Shown here: positions 11,056-24,042 of the stretch, piece after piece
Layout: each line of letters starts with the position of its first letter
Numbering within the stretch: the stretch's first letter is position 1
DNA from: Botryotinia globosa
Taxonomy: Eukaryota > Ascomycota > Leotiomycetes > Helotiales > Sclerotiniaceae
DNA: 64,000 bases
Assembly (NCBI GenBank): GCA_014898425.1
Contig: RCSZ01000007.1
Coordinates: 1,178,001 to 1,242,000, forward strand
Direction: 5' to 3'
The notes under the pieces: generated by a model
Seen by the model: the letters and a program-made list of their open reading frames with translations, nothing else
The model's database searches: none
Told to the model about the DNA's origin: nothing
Program-made: the position numbers and the translations under genes

Positions 11056-12349
11056 CTATGCACCAAAGCACTTCTCATACCCGACCATTGTAAACCGATA
11101 CCTGACATCATTGTTATGCAACCTCGTCAACGCTGTCTTCAATCCCTCCTCATTAATCTCAATCGTCTCTACCCAACTCTTAATTCCCTTCTCAACTGCC
11201 AAATCCAACATGGCGAGAACTTCTTTCCTGCTACCCAAATGACTTCCTCCGAGGAGTACACCGTTCTTCAAGAGCTGGAAGTTATCAATGGTTTGACCTT
11301 CACCTTCAGGTAATCCAACAGATACCCAGTGTCCGTGAACGTCGAGAAGCTCGAGATATTCGGCCAAATTGAAGCCGGAAGATGAGGAGGCAGTGTTGAC
11401 GATTAAGTCAAAGGTCATGCTGTGCTCTTTGTTCCAATCCTTGTCGGCAGTCGCGAGGAAGCCGTCGGCGCCGAGTTTCTTGGCATCGGCTTCTTTAGCA
11501 TGGGTTCTGTTTGTAAGTAATAATTTAGTTTTTTTTTATTTTAGGAAACGTCATGGGGAACTGGGTGGGTGATATCAACATACCTCGAAATAACCCAGGT
11601 CTCGGCTCCCAAAGCCTTAGCAAACATAACTCCAAAATGTCCAATTCCACCCAACCCTACAATACCCACCTTCTTTCCTGGTCCACAGCCATTTCTGACC
11701 AGCGGACTATACGCTGTCAAGCCAGCACACAACATAGGAGCTGCCTGTTCACTCTTCAATCCGTCTGGGATGGGAAAGACCCAATGTTCATGAGTTCTAA
11801 CGTGACTAGCATAACCACCTTGGGAAACGATTCCAGTTTCTGGCCAGACGGCTCCATAGGTATCGAGCTGATGGCGACAGTATGTTTCATTGTCATTCTT
11901 GCATTGACGGCATTGGAGACAAGAGTACGATTGCGCGCCGACACCGACACGTTGACCGGGTTTGATGAGAGTTACTTTTGGGCCGACACGGAGGGCTTCA
12001 CCTACGATTTCTGATGATAGATTGGGAATATTAGTATATTTTCATTCTTTCACAACTATCCAATTGAGCTCTCGCTCAGCCAATTCACTCCCAAACCTGA
12101 AATGGGAACGTAAAACGGTAGAAGGAAGAACGGGGAAACCATACCATGCCCCACACAAAGCGGAAACTTTTGTTCACCCCACCCTCCACTAACAGTATGC
12201 AAATCACTGGCGCAAACACCACAAGCCTGAATTTTGATATCGACGTCGTAGTCACCGAATGGTTTGGGTGTATATTCATTCTTGTGAAACTCGGTCCATT
12301 TCTTAGGATCTTCAATTTGGAATCCGGTGAAGGTGTCTGGGTATCCCAT
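11056..12349 (-). CDS. Zinc-dependent NADP alcohol dehydrogenase (ADH6/cinnamyl type)
   Basis: Medium-chain dehydrogenase that reduces aldehydes, including branched and aromatic ones in yeast Adh6/Adh7, using NADPH; cytosolic. Exons on the minus strand: 12349-12145, 12010-11584, 11506-11056, giving 360 residues, the usual length. Visible motifs are the catalytic zinc site (ACGVCASDLH and GHEIVGEALRVG, the Glu being split by intron 1), the four structural-zinc cysteines in SYSCLQCRQCKNDNETYC, and the Rossmann glycines GLGGIGHFGVMFAKALGAE. The GC-rich upstream region holds three CCGGGG words that fit the CreA repressor consensus, so carbon repression is plausible. Substrate cannot be read from sequence. 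Family confident, exact paralogue not. Confidence 0.93.
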
Positions 12350-13997
12350 TTTCGTATAATGTGTAGAGATGAGTTTTGGAGGGATATATAGTGGGGGGTA
12401 TTCAAACGGAGGAGTGTATTAAAGACTGAGCTGGACGATATGAAGAGTGGTATGAGGAAACAGAGGAAGGGGAAGAGAGAGAGGAGATTTAGAAAGGAAT
12501 CTCTGAGGAATAAATACTTCCTTATACACCCGCCAAGGCATCTCCATTTTCCCCCCATCCATAGGGAGATTTTCATGGGGGGGCATATAGAAGGTATGCA
12601 ATCCCCATTTGAGGGTCGTTCACCCCACCATCCCACCGGGGTTTATATTTTGGGTTTGTCTCATCAAATAGATTAATGGCATTGAGACTTTTTTCCGGGG
12701 TTATTGTCGTGGGATGTTCATTTTATCCGTCGCCGGGGAACTCTCGTTTGATACGTGGATCTCAATGCGGCTACTATTTTTCCACCACTTATATCGCGAA
12801 ATTGGGGGAAATTTCATCATGGTACATAGTAGCACTGGTGGTACATAACACGCACGGCAGATGCTATTTCATATGTCGGTAACATCTAGATCTCAATCAA
12901 CTCACTTGATAACATACTATTAAATTGAAATATAAAATTATATTTTCTGAACAAGAGAGCTAGTGATTTATTTAGCTGGGGAAAATCCTATACTAAAAGC
13001 TTCATTTTCGCTACCCCTGAAGCCGGAGACCCATTCCGCAAGACAAAGATGTGTTTATTATTTACATTCGCGAAGTTGACAAAGGGCCATGAAGCGAACA
13101 TTTTGATTTCTCAGCCTTTTTCTTTATACAACCTAGACTCAGAAATTGAGCAGTCAATCTTTAAGTAGGGTGTAAACATTGAAGTACCTTCTTTCCGAAT
13201 GGTTCTCGAGAGAGTCAATTTATCTGCATCTCCTGATCGAATATTGAGTAGTATCGTTCAAATGAATGAAGAGTGGTGGAGAAGCATTGGCGGAGATAGA
13301 CGATGCCAGCAACCCTATCTCCTATACATCTATGATCATATGAAAACTTCACTGTTTTAGAGAAGGCAGTTATCTAGGTAAGCCTTCAGTGGAGAGGCTT
13401 GAGGGAAAGGGGCAAGGTAATTTTAAGGGTCTACGTAGTATGAACTTTGAAAGCAAATGTGACCCGTTTGACCAATAATTCCGTTTGAGACACGCTGTCG
13501 ACGATGCCAATTTTGTATCAAAATTGAACATTCTTGAAAAATATGAGAGTTTTCCAAGTAAGTAAGAGGGTGCTGAAGCACAGCCCCTGGGTTCCATTTG
13601 TTCTATATGTCTACTATACTCTTACAACATCCATTAAAAAGAAAACCTAAGCACCCAGATGACTTCCTCCAGCCCTTTGAAAGTGTGTAGCCACCTAGCG
13701 CTGTGCATGTCAGTTGGGAAGTCCTTCCTTGTAACCGCCAGAACGCACAAACCCTAAAATATTCGATTCCATTCAAGCATTATAACCATCCTACGCCGTA
13801 TAATTTCCTTGTCAAAGCATAATACATCAATGCTTTTCCCTAATAAACTCACCCATAACTCCATAGTTTCCCTTGAAACTTGTTAAGCCTGGAACCAGAG
13901 AACTCCCACACTAATAACACACCTTCGATGAATTAAAGCCCATATCATACAAATCCCGTAATTTAAAAAAATCATGATCCATCAAATAAACCCCAAA
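12350..13997. promoter_or_regulatory. ADH promoter region and spacer
   Basis: About 1.65 kb upstream of the minus-strand ADH and downstream of the minus-strand NTO1-like gene. The first 400 bp contain a perfect 8-bp inverted repeat (CCCCCCAT at 12551-12558, ATGGGGGG at 12575-12582) and CCGGGG at 12636-12641, 12695-12700 and 12733-12738. CCGGGG fits SYGGRG, the CreA site. The rest is A+T-rich with no recognised gene. Confidence 0.4.
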
Positions 13998-16900
13998 TCA
14001 CTTGAATCCTCGAAACTTTCTCCTTGCCTTCCCCTTTCTTCCTTTTGCAGCTGGAGTAGTTCCATTCATTTCACTTGGGCCGTCCTGAACACCAGCTAAA
14101 GCTTTGACATCCTCATCATCCATTTCGCTGAGGTCATCGCTTGTGTGAGAGCCATTCGTATTTTCGACTGGAACTTCTTGCAAGACACTAGTTCCTTCAG
14201 GTTGGAAATCCTTGACATACCAAGGAATGCCCCCATTATTAAGGACGTCTGCGCCATCCGTATTATTTTCACCATTCGAAACTGGTGGCGTTGGTGGAGT
14301 AGGCTGGTTGTCTTCTGGAGTAGAAGAATAGCCATTGGTATCAGGTGGCGTAATGCCATCACCATTTGTAGTGTGCGTTCCAATACCATTGTTAAGAAGT
14401 TGTGGATCAATCAAGTGGTCCGTGTCGGAGATAGTAGCAGACGCAACATGAATGACATCCTCGACATCATGCTCCGCATCAGCATCAGCATCGGCATCTG
14501 GCATATTTGTATCTATGACTTCAGCGTTTGCAACAGGAATTCCCCCCTCTACCACCCCGGTATCCAGAATCTCAGGATCAATCTCTTGTGATTGTGCAAC
14601 GTCGATCATATCTTCATCTTGCGATGGCTCCGGCGCTTCAGCATCCGCAAAGGCATCAGATAAGTTGTTCGAACCTTCAGCAGGAAGTAGACAGTTTTCG
14701 AGTAAGACATTCAGCACTTTGAGCTGATCCTCAGGCCTAGTCTTAACAACATCACACTCAGCTCGAATTGCAGCCTCTAACATAGGCTGCACAGCCTTGA
14801 TAATGCGTCTTCCAATTTTGCGACGATTTTGCACGTTTAAATTTACCAGTTTGGAGGATGTCTTTTCGATATCCCCAGCCGTGTTTCCTTTTTGTTCACC
14901 TTGCGGGGTATCTTCCATAATAGAAGCAGTGATGGTGGAACTGAAGTCTTTCGCAAACGCCCCCGTGGTAGTGTAAAAGCGTTGATTGAGCTTGTCGCCG
15001 AGTCGACTGAGACCACCGGTAAATGCCTTTTTGCTATCGATTCTGCGCTTTGTTAGCTTTTGTCGCCCCCATAATTGGGCGAAACCTTACTGTAAAGCCT
15101 TTTCAATGACCGGAGGCAGTAAATGCGCCACAGGAAAATATATCGTATCGACAGCATCTTTTTCAACCCGTGCAGCTTCCAACTTCTTTAATTCGCGTTC
15201 TTTGATTTCCCCAGCAAGTTCACGAAGTTTTCCCATATCTTTGAGTAGAAGTTGAGCAAAATCGATACGACGTGCGAGTCTTTCCCTTCCTACGTGACCC
15301 ATACCGGAGAAGTTACGCCGGGTGATCTCCATGGAAGAGAAACTTTCCATTTGGAGTTGCAATCGCTTTAAAAGAGCTGCACCTCTTCGGGCCTCCCTCT
15401 TGAGAGTCCAGTACTTACAACAATCTGCAGTCCACTCCCTACGTCTGCGAAGATTATAACGTTGCAATGACATCTCAACAGAGTTGAAGATAACTTTTGG
15501 GATAATCGGAGCACCCGAAGGAAGTTTCCAAATACCTTTGATTGGCTCTTCGGACTGAATATCTTGATTGTATTGCAGCAATGATTCCCGAGCACCATTC
15601 AAGTCAATGGCTTCTGGATGTCTTCCTGCTTTACGGTGAGCTATAGCCAACATACCAGCAGCTTCATTGGAATCGGCCCACACACGGCCACGCATAGTCT
15701 TCTTGTAGAATCTCCGAGCTTCAGCAGTAGCGACGACGGTGTCATTCTCCCGAGCATGATCTTGAGGCGAGTGTTTATCACAAAAGGCTTTCAGAACAGC
15801 GTGTCCATCTAGGACAGCCAAGGTCCCATGGTTATTCTTCATCTTCAAAAACAGACGAGCTCTCCGAGCACAAGTAACGTGAAAAGCTGTGAAGCAGGCT
15901 TTATTTCCACATTGCACACATGCTCCCATACTTTGACTACAGATGTAGCAGTTCAATTTCCACCTGCTTTTCGGGACCTTCTCAACTTCCATAACTGGTT
16001 CCATAAATGTAGTGTTACCAAGAGAAACCTCAGGAATCCACATGGCACAGAGTAAATGCGACCATTTTGAAGCATTAGTTTGCTTGAAAGCTCCATCAGT
16101 GTTAGGACAGAAAATACATGTCTAAAGATGAATTAGCATTAAAAGTGGAGATATAATCTCGAGCACGACTTACAGGAGTGGAGCGCCCAATCAACTGACA
16201 CTTTCTGCACATCCATTGACCTTCGGGAATGAAAGGTACTCCGTAGCATTCTTGATGCACAGCCAAGTCGCAACCATCGCAGAAAACGATGGCGTTGGTG
16301 TTTTCGCAATCTCCGTCATCGCAGATAGCACATTTACTATCTTGTTCTTCTCCAACCTGAGCTTCACCATTAACGGCAGCAGCGGAGCTGGACCTTGGCC
16401 GATGAGTTTGAGGTGGTTTTGGATTTGGCTTTGGTATAGTTCGTTCTAGATTATGCCAGTCTTTTTCTATCTTAGTTAGAGTAACTTCGAAAATGTGTCG
16501 AGGAACCTCATCAACGCCTTCCGCCTTTCGCTTCTCATTATATTGTTGCAGCCATTTATCATCTGCCTCATCCATATCATACTCAACACGACCAAGAGTG
16601 CTTCCAATTCCATCCAGATCCTCGTTGAAATTAATATCGGAAGCTTTTATGAATTCTTGCTCAGGTCGAATAAATTCATCACTTTCCTGATATCCTACAT
16701 TTGCCATGGATTTATCAACATATTGATCGAATTCTGGGGTATCGAACTTTTTAAGGGTATACGTTAGACGGAACGAGGGTTGTGGCAGGGTCAACTTTTC
16801 CTTCGCGGTGGTATTCATGACATGTATACCCTTTGGTGTCTTTGGCGTCTTCGGAGAATTAAGGCCAATGGATATTCCAAGGTTCGCAGCAGCTCTGGCG

Positions 16901-17679
16901 GCGTAGAATGCCTCAGGGTTCTTGGGAGGACGGCCAGGTCTTCTCTTGCCTCCTCCTGGTGTGCCTGGAATGGTATATGGTACTAGAACTCCATTTGTAC
17001 TAGGAGTAGGTATTGCAGGATGTGGTGTTGTGCTTGTGCCATTTTCACCGCTATCAGCACTCTGTCCAGGTTTACCATTCACCGATCCTTCCACTAATTG
17101 TGATGCGCCGGCGGGTGTTACAGGTCTCGAGTTTGATATTCCCTCCACTGCTTCTTGACTGAAACACATCATTTCTTGATTTATGTCTAGATCAGGATGA
17201 AATTCTTCCCAACTTCGTTCCTCTCGAGGTTTGTATCCATCATTTTGCGCGACAGCTGCAGCAGCCTGCGACGATGATCCGAATCTACCTGGGGCAGCCA
17301 TGGGAGGTTGTTGTGCGCGAGGAAGAACTGTCCTTGTTCTCGTTGTTCGATTATCTCTGCGAGGATAAACTACAGGCTGGACTCCGTTCGCAGCGTTTTC
17401 GCGTCCTATACGACCGCGAGGTCCAATATAATTATAACCCCCTGGTCCTGTACCGCCGACTAAAAGTAGATCTTGGCCGTTCTCGTCTACGTATCTACCT
17501 CCTCCACCAGGACCGCCTGGTACGTAGCGACCCTTCTTAGGAGGTTCAGATGTTGGATTTTTGATAATTGGGTTCTCAAATCGACGATTTGAGGCTGACG
17601 CGGATTTCGGACGTGTAGATCTTGTACCTGAGCCACTTGCAGCTCTTCTAGGGGTTCCAGGTATTGGCGTCGGGGCCAT
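13998..17679 (-). CDS. NTO1: PHD-finger histone reader, Nto1/BRPF-like
   Basis: Likely subunit of a NuA3-type histone H3 acetyltransferase, binding methylated or unmodified H3 tails in the nucleus. Exons: 17679-16174, 16121-15091, 15042-13998, giving 1,193 residues. Order: a basic, Pro/Gly-rich N-terminus with an AT-hook-like GGGKRRPGRPPKNP, an enhancer-of-polycomb-like segment at about 290-420 (FRLTYTLKKFDTPEFDQYV), a PHD finger at about 450-496 (CAICDDGDCENTNAIVFCDG), then an extended PHD starting at about 503 (TCIFCPNTDGAFKQTN, CYICSQ, HVTCARR, CDKHSP). Intron 1 falls between the two zinc modules. The C-terminal third is acidic and disordered, ending in a basic tail. No bromodomain is visible, as in yeast Nto1 and unlike animal BRPF. 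Confidence 0.9.
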
Positions 17680-19814
17680 GGTGATATTTAATTCACTCCG
17701 ACGTATTTATGCGACAAGAATGTAAAAATGTGGACAAAGGTGAGTTTGTGCCACTAGTGCGGCAGTTAAAGCTGATGATGAATACCTAGTGTTAGGTTCC
17801 GTGAGGGGCGAGGCGCATATGGAATCAGAAGCAATAAAGACACAATCATGCGCGTCTTTCTCTTCGTAAATGAATTGAGGGATGCTCTAAGAGTGAATTA
17901 CACGAAAATAATGTTTAAGATATGGAGGTTATCATGATCTAGCTATGTTTGATGTAGCCAACATCTTCAGTTTGGTAGTCGCGATGTGGTTGCCCCTTCC
18001 GATTAGGTTTAGCTGACATCAAGGATCAAGTCCCATTTTGAGTTTAGCATCGGAAAAAAGTTTCAGGATATTCCGATGTATTAGTAATCTACAGATTCTA
18101 CACATTAATATCACAGTTCGTGCATTGTTTCCCAGCATGAGCATCAGCAGCATCAGCATCAATCAGCCCGCTCCAGTTATCAGTTATCGAACAATAAGAT
18201 TGTGAGCATTGTTCGATTGACAATTGATCGTACGGAATCGGAGTGTATGCAATGAAATGTCTACACAAACATTGGATGAAATGCTGGCGCCTTCTCTAAT
18301 ATCAATATCTTCATTGCTATACTTTGATGTTTAGTACTACTAAGTCAAGTTCCTAACTTCAACGAGTCTATGAGCGTGCATTTAAACACGAATCTGAGGT
18401 ATTGCAACTATTCCTGCCACTGGGTATTCACATCCGTATTCCATATGCAAAGCTAGTGCTTTCTATTGTCTCTACATACATCAAGCTTTTGGGGTAACAG
18501 TCTGTTATTCACTATCCTGCGAGCTTCAATATTCCGTACTTCCTTTAATCTTTCACACCTCCTTCAATCTCTCTCTTCACATACCACCGATATCTAAAAG
18601 ATAATTTTGTTGTTGTGAACAACGTTTCTTCGTACACTTCACTTCAACAAGTGGACCTTGATGATACTCAGTTATCTGTTTTAGCATACGTCCCCAGTTT
18701 TACGAACAAAGTTGTCGTTCCATTAATTTTACACCAAAAGTTTGCTCTTGGGGTGCCTCTGGTAGTTGGCAAATCCACCGCCCAAAAAGTTAATCCGGCA
18801 TCACCAGCATCTATCAAAACAGAAAGCGATAGAGATATTAGATGTGTGGAAGACTTTACTTCGAGAAAGCTCTCATAGCATTCTATTCAGCTTTGAATAA
18901 TTTTTGGATAGTAGTTGTGATGTGCAGACGAGGTTCAATTTTTCAACCTCCTCAACGCAAGATAGATAATAGATCGTTGAATGCAGGGAAATTCAAGTCA
19001 TTCTCTTTAAAACTTTAGGGGGGTTTTTGGACATGATAGAGACAAGTCCAAACGAAAGCAACATCAAATCGGAGATCATAACACACAACTTTATCTTTCT
19101 ACTATCGTTCTTCGTATTCATTGCACGGAGATCCTTTCGAATATTGATCCAGTAAAATTGATCATATACTTCCACAATCGTGAGAGGAAAAGGTTCAAAT
19201 AATACAAATTTGTCGTCCTTGTACCAAATTTCTGGAGTGGATGATATGTGACCCGTGAATCTGGCACTCTTGCTGCATGAGCCTGCACCTAGGTCAAGCC
19301 TCGCCGATGTTCCACAAATGCAATATCAGCTTCGGTATTGCATCGAAAGGATAAAATAACACTCAAGTAGAGCTGTACTTCACCCGCCATCCGCTGTTCA
19401 TCAAACTTATTACATCGATTTATTGGTCAACCCCGCAATGATATTTCAATCAGCCTGTTTGGCATCTCCACAATCTGTCCGAGTGCGGGGAAGGACGTCG
19501 ATCCTTCACCCCAAAATGTTCAACAGGTCGCATAATGACAAGAATCCTTTGTCACTAAAGCCCTATCACTGTATAGAGCCCATGATAGGCCATTTCCATT
19601 GGTGTTTCGTATTTAGCCGTTAGTTTATCCAGAGCTCCTTCTGTAGCTTCATGATGCGTACTGCACAGGAGTTCAGAGCTCCAGGATATGTGTTTAGAGC
19701 CAGTAAGAGAAAAATATAAAGAGAGACAATTCCCGGTCAACATCTTTCCAATTCCAATTTCTTGCCTCTAAACTTCGCTATTGTGAAAGCTCACATAATA
19801 AGATATTATTCACT
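17680..19814. promoter_or_regulatory. Divergent spacer upstream of NTO1 and sugar transporter
   Basis: About 2.1 kb between two divergent genes, so it must hold both promoters. One 88-codon frame at 18615-18878 has no ATG start and no similarity I recognise. A short CAGCAT/ATCAGC repeat lies near 18137-18165. I see no clear binding-site cluster. Confidence 0.4.
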
Positions 19815-21997
19815 ATGGCAGTCGGGGCTCCCGCTCACGGCATTCACGATGCGGCTCTCCAAAGTCGACAAAAGCTTATGGGGGCCAGTGGCCCAGCGGC
19901 TTTGGTTAAAAACCTTCGAGTCTTCAGCATTGCCTTGTTCGCTTGCATTGGAGGATTGTTATACGTATGTGACTCCATATATGTCTTCAAGAAAGAAAAT
20001 TTGATCACGAAAATAATTCACATTGTGTGAAAAACAGGGTTACAATCAAGGTGTTTTTTCTGGTGTGCTCACTATGAACTCATTCATGTCTCACATGGGA
20101 AATTATGATAGCATAGATCCAGCAGATCAAAGCAGAAAAGGATGGTTAACTAGTATATTGGAATTGGGCGCGTGGCTTGGAGCACTCCTAAGTGGATTTA
20201 TGGCAGAGGCATTGAGTAGAAAGTACGGGATTCTAATTGCTACCGGTATGATCCTTTTTTCAAGCCCCAATATGCAAAGAGCTCCAGATGCTTAGGGCGA
20301 GATCAAATCATTTTGAAAATGTTACTGACATTCTATGCTCAAACATAGCTGTATTTATTATCGGCGTCATAGTCCAAGCGACTGCCATCTCGGCTGGTCA
20401 CTCCGCCATCTTGGGCGGCCGTTTCATAACTGGAATGGGCGTAGGAAGTCTCAGTATGATTGTCCCTATGTACAATGCCGAAGTCGCTCCGCCTGAAGTG
20501 CGCGGATCTCTCATTGCCCTCCAACAACTTGCCATCTGTGCCGGTATCATGATATCCTTCTGGATCGATTACGGCACAAACTATATAGGAGGAACTGGCG
20601 CGTCGCAATCCGATGCAGCATGGCTTGTACCGATTTGTCTACAGCTCTTCCCGGCTGTAATTCTTTTTGTCGGCATCTTGTTCATGCCTTTCTCGCCTAG
20701 ATGGCTAGTACATCACGGAAGAGAAGCGGAGGCTAGGAAAGTGCTAGCACAACTGAGAAATTTACCCCAAGACCATGAGTTGGTAGAAATAGAGTTTTTG
20801 GAAATTAAGGTCCAGAGTTTGTTTGAAAAGAGATCGATTGCAGAATTATGGCCTGGGCTCCAAGAATTGACTTGGACGAATACCGCGAAATTGCAGTTTG
20901 TGGCAATTGGGAGTTTGTTCAAGACAAAACCTATGTTTAAGAGAGTGATAGTAGCGACCGTTACTATGTTCTTTCAACAGTGGACAGGTATTAACGTATG
21001 TGCAATTCCCCCCTCCTTTCAAGCCCTAATATGTCAACATCTCATTAGCTTTCCACTAACACCTCCTCCCTCTAGGCAATTCTCTACTACGCCCCTACAA
21101 TCTTCGCCTCCCTGGGTCTCTCCGGTAACACTATCTCTCTTCTCGCTACCGGCGTTGTCGGCATTGTAATGTTCATCGCAACCATCCCATCTGTCCTCTA
21201 CATAGACAAGTTAGGTCGCAAGCCCATTCTTACAATCGGTGCAATCGGCATGGCTACATGCCACATAATCATCGCCGTCATCGTCGCCAAAAACAAAGAT
21301 TCATGGGAGGAACATAAAGCCGCGGGCTGGGCTGCTGTGGCTATGGTCTGGTTTGTCTTTCCCCACGCTCTATTCCCCTCTTACCCTTCTTCTCCAGAAT
21401 CTAACATGCAAAAGGCTCTTCGTAATCCACTTCGGCTATTCCTGGGGTCCCTGCGCCTGGATTCTCGTAGCAGAAATCTGGCCACTCTCCAATCGCCCCT
21501 ACGGCATCGCACTCGGTGCCTCCTCAAACTGGATGAATAATTTCATCGTCGGGCAAGTAACGCCTGATATGCTGAGTGGTATTTCTTATGGTACCTATAT
21601 AATCTTTGGGCTGTTAACCTATCTCGGAGCGGCATTCATATGGTGGGGTGTGCCGGAGACGAAGAGATTAGGCTGTGAGTATTTTCCAGTATTTATGGGG
21701 AATGAGAGGTGATGGCTGTTATATTATTGCACATGATCCTCGTGTTGTCTCACGCAACTTCAAAAGTTCCTGAATCATGCATCTATGACGGACTATAAAC
21801 TAACAAATCATACAGTGGAGGAGATGGACCTAGTGTTCGGCAGCGAAGGTGTAGGCCGGGGTGATCTCGAAAGAATGGCAGCTGTACGTCGCGAGGTAGG
21901 GTTAGACAGGATTCTTGGGGAGAGTAACACCAAGGGTGATGTGTCTCCATTAACCGATATTAAGAGTGATCAGGCTGAGAAGATTCATGAGATGTAG
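19815..21997 (+). CDS. MFS sugar transporter
   Basis: Plasma-membrane carrier of the major facilitator sugar-porter family, with 12 predicted membrane segments. Exons: 19815-19964, 20038-20245, 20349-20995, 21076-21350, 21415-21674, 21816-21997, giving 573 residues. Family signatures are visible in order: GGLLYGYNQGVFSG across intron 1, GRFITGMGVGS, PMYNAEVAPPEVRGSLIALQ, PFSPRWLVHHGREAEA, FFQQWTGINAILYYAPTIF across intron 3, DKLGRKP, GYSWGPCAWILVAEIWP, and PETKRLGLEEMDLVFG across intron 5. The donor of intron 4 (GTTTGT at 21351) was chosen because only that junction keeps the WGPCAW frame. Substrate (hexose, pentose, quinate or other) cannot be assigned. Confidence 0.93.
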
Positions 21998-22353
21998 ATG
22001 AAGTGGCTAAACATTGATACATCAGTTTCATGTGTACTTTTCTAAGGATTAGGAAGTGTATCAGTCTGGGTATAATAGATGATACAATATAGGTTCCAGG
22101 ATTGTATTCATTCGATGGTATTAGGAGGTTTATTATCTATATGTACGCGTAAACACCCAACACCCAACTGCCAGTTTGTGGTATATCCCTCTCGCTACGC
22201 CTACACACGTCCACCCCTCCATTTCGTAAAGTAAAATTTCACAACAATGACCGCAAAAATAAAAAGCAAAACACAAACGAGTTAACGAAAGAGTGGTCCC
22301 CGAGTTCAAAATGAATGAGCCAAAATCAATATCAGTCATGGCCCTGTTTACGA
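21998..22353. other. Convergent 3' spacer
   Basis: 356 bp between the stop codons of two convergent genes. It should hold both 3' untranslated ends. Nothing else seen. Confidence 0.5.
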
Positions 22354-24042
22354 TCAAGCCGATGTGTCTTCTGTCTTTCTTGCCTTCACGACATCCTTTG
22401 CACCCCCGTCTATCCCCGAACTACCTCCTTGGTCGTTGAGTAACGGAATCTTATCCAAACTAGTACTTCTTGGGTGGCCTGGTCTCTTTGTCTCGCCATC
22501 GTTACCTAATATCTCTCCACCCTCGGATCTGGGTGTCATCAAAGGAGATGTCATTAACTCGGGAGTGTTATGCCATTTCTGAACTTCTCGCTTCATCTCC
22601 TCAAGCTCGTTTTGGAAACGTTTGCCAAAGACTTCGATGTAATAATTTGCGCCGTTATAAACAGACCAGCAGAATACAGCCATGAGGAACGATGCAGACG
22701 CATATCGGTACCAGAACCATAGAGGGCATGGTAACATGGTGAGCAACGCATACGAGTATTGAATGAGCATAAATGCGGGCTCTTGCATAGATTCAGGAAG
22801 AGCGAGAACGGCTTTGCCAATCCAAACTTTGGAGTATGATTTTAGCAGCCAGGTGAACGATGTCGGACGACCTGCAGCAATCTTCTCACGGCGGCGTACA
22901 GTGATGAGAAAATGGTAAGAAAGTTGCCATATTGCATATGGAATAGTTGACCACAATGCCATTGATAGCAGGCCGTAATGATTACTTGACCCTACTGGAG
23001 ATGTACGTATGTCGTAAATGGCACTGAAACGCGATTGCTGAACGGATGGGTCGATGAGGTGAACAAGACAATGAAGTGTTACGCAGGGCATTATGTGAAT
23101 AAAGAGAGACGTAACCTTGTCGAAACTGTGAAATACCATAGAATTCCTCCACATGGCAATCGCTACTGCATTGTTGCCCATGGCCAGGCAGTAAGTGCTG
23201 ATGAATAGTCGTTTTGACTGTGGAAAGATCCAAATGGAGAGAAAACAGAGGAAGTTTGTAAAGTAACAGAGATCTGCGAGGAAATAATGATATCCTCGTT
23301 TGTGGTAGGCATAAAACCGAATGGGCATGAAGTATAGTAATTGGGCAGTGTACCACCAGTGGAACAACTCAGGATATCCTCCGATCAAGTAGCCACTAAT
23401 GAGAACATTCAAGACTCCGCATATGAAGGAAACCTTTTCTCGAATCGTCACTGATTTCGTATCGTTCCAACGTGTCCCAAGTTTGTCAACACTATCGCGC
23501 ATCCTCTTTTTATATCTGTCCAGCTGCTCATCGGCAGTTGGAACACGCTTTCGCCATTCTTCAACAACCCGGGTCTTCGCATAACTGGATCTTGTCTTTA
23601 GCTTGTCTCGTTGCTTCCGAACCTTTTGGGACTGCGCAGACAGATTTCTCTGTATCCTTTCGAGTTGTTGAGGCAAATCAAAGTTTTCTAATAAGTCGAA
23701 AACAGTGATCTTATCCAAAGGAGGCCAAGGTTCCCAATCTTCTTGATATGTGCTACTTCCAGAGGCAGAAGGGCGCCTTGAGAGACGAGGACTTCCATTT
23801 TCGGAGGTTGTGTATGTGGGTGTAATGCCATCCTCCGGGGGAGAGCTTCCAGTTGATGAATTCCCGCCAGTAAGATGTTGTTCAGAAGATAACGAAGTTG
23901 ACTCGAGTGCAGGCTCTGACTTAGAAGCTGGTATTGGTATAGGTTCAGTCATTTCTGCTATCGAACGTGAACGGGAGTGAATCGGATGGTAGAAACAAAT
24001 GCGCCTAAATGCAGAAGCACCTCTTAAAGCTATATCAGCCAT
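22354..24042 (-). CDS. GPC1: Glycerophosphocholine acyltransferase, Gpc1-like (DUF2838)
   Basis: Integral membrane enzyme of the Gpc1 family, which in yeast acylates glycerophosphocholine to lysophosphatidylcholine and so takes part in phosphatidylcholine remodelling. One uninterrupted frame of 562 residues. The N-terminal 110 residues are Ser/Pro-rich; a basic coiled segment follows (about 120-190), then the conserved membrane region from about 200 to 475 with several hydrophobic helices and landmarks such as GYPELFHWWYTAQLLYFMPI, HKRGYHYFLADLCYFTNF and GNNAVAIAMWRNSMVFHS. The C-terminus is disordered and charged. The leader seems to carry an intron at 24109-24061 (GTAAGT donor, ATAG acceptor) just ahead of the start. 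Function rests on family membership. Confidence 0.88.
   Translation of the reverse strand: MADIALRGASAFRRICFYHPIHSRSRSIAEMTEPIPIPASKSEPALESTSLSSEQHLTGGNSSTGSSPPEDGITPTYTTSENGSPRLSRRPSASGSSTYQEDWEPWPPLDKITVFDLLENFDLPQQLERIQRNLSAQSQKVRKQRDKLKTRSSYAKTRVVEEWRKRVPTADEQLDRYKKRMRDSVDKLGTRWNDTKSVTIREKVSFICGVLNVLISGYLIGGYPELFHWWYTAQLLYFMPIRFYAYHKRGYHYFLADLCYFTNFLCFLSIWIFPQSKRLFISTYCLAMGNNAVAIAMWRNSMVFHSFDKVTSLFIHIMPCVTLHCLVHLIDPSVQQSRFSAIYDIRTSPVGSSNHYGLLSMALWSTIPYAIWQLSYHFLITVRRREKIAAGRPTSFTWLLKSYSKVWIGKAVLALPESMQEPAFMLIQYSYALLTMLPCPLWFWYRYASASFLMAVFCWSVYNGANYYIEVFGKRFQNELEEMKREVQKWHNTPELMTSPLMTPRSEGGEILGNDGETKRPGHPRSTSLDKIPLLNDQGGSSGIDGGAKDVVKARKTEDTSA

Noticed and set aside
12085..12636. 183-codon minus-strand frame over ADH exon 1
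   Set aside because: It overlaps the ADH first exon in another frame; the ADH frame has the zinc-site motifs and this one has none.
18615..18878. 87-codon frame upstream of the sugar transporter
   Set aside because: It starts with GTG, not ATG, and resembles no protein I know; treated as chance.
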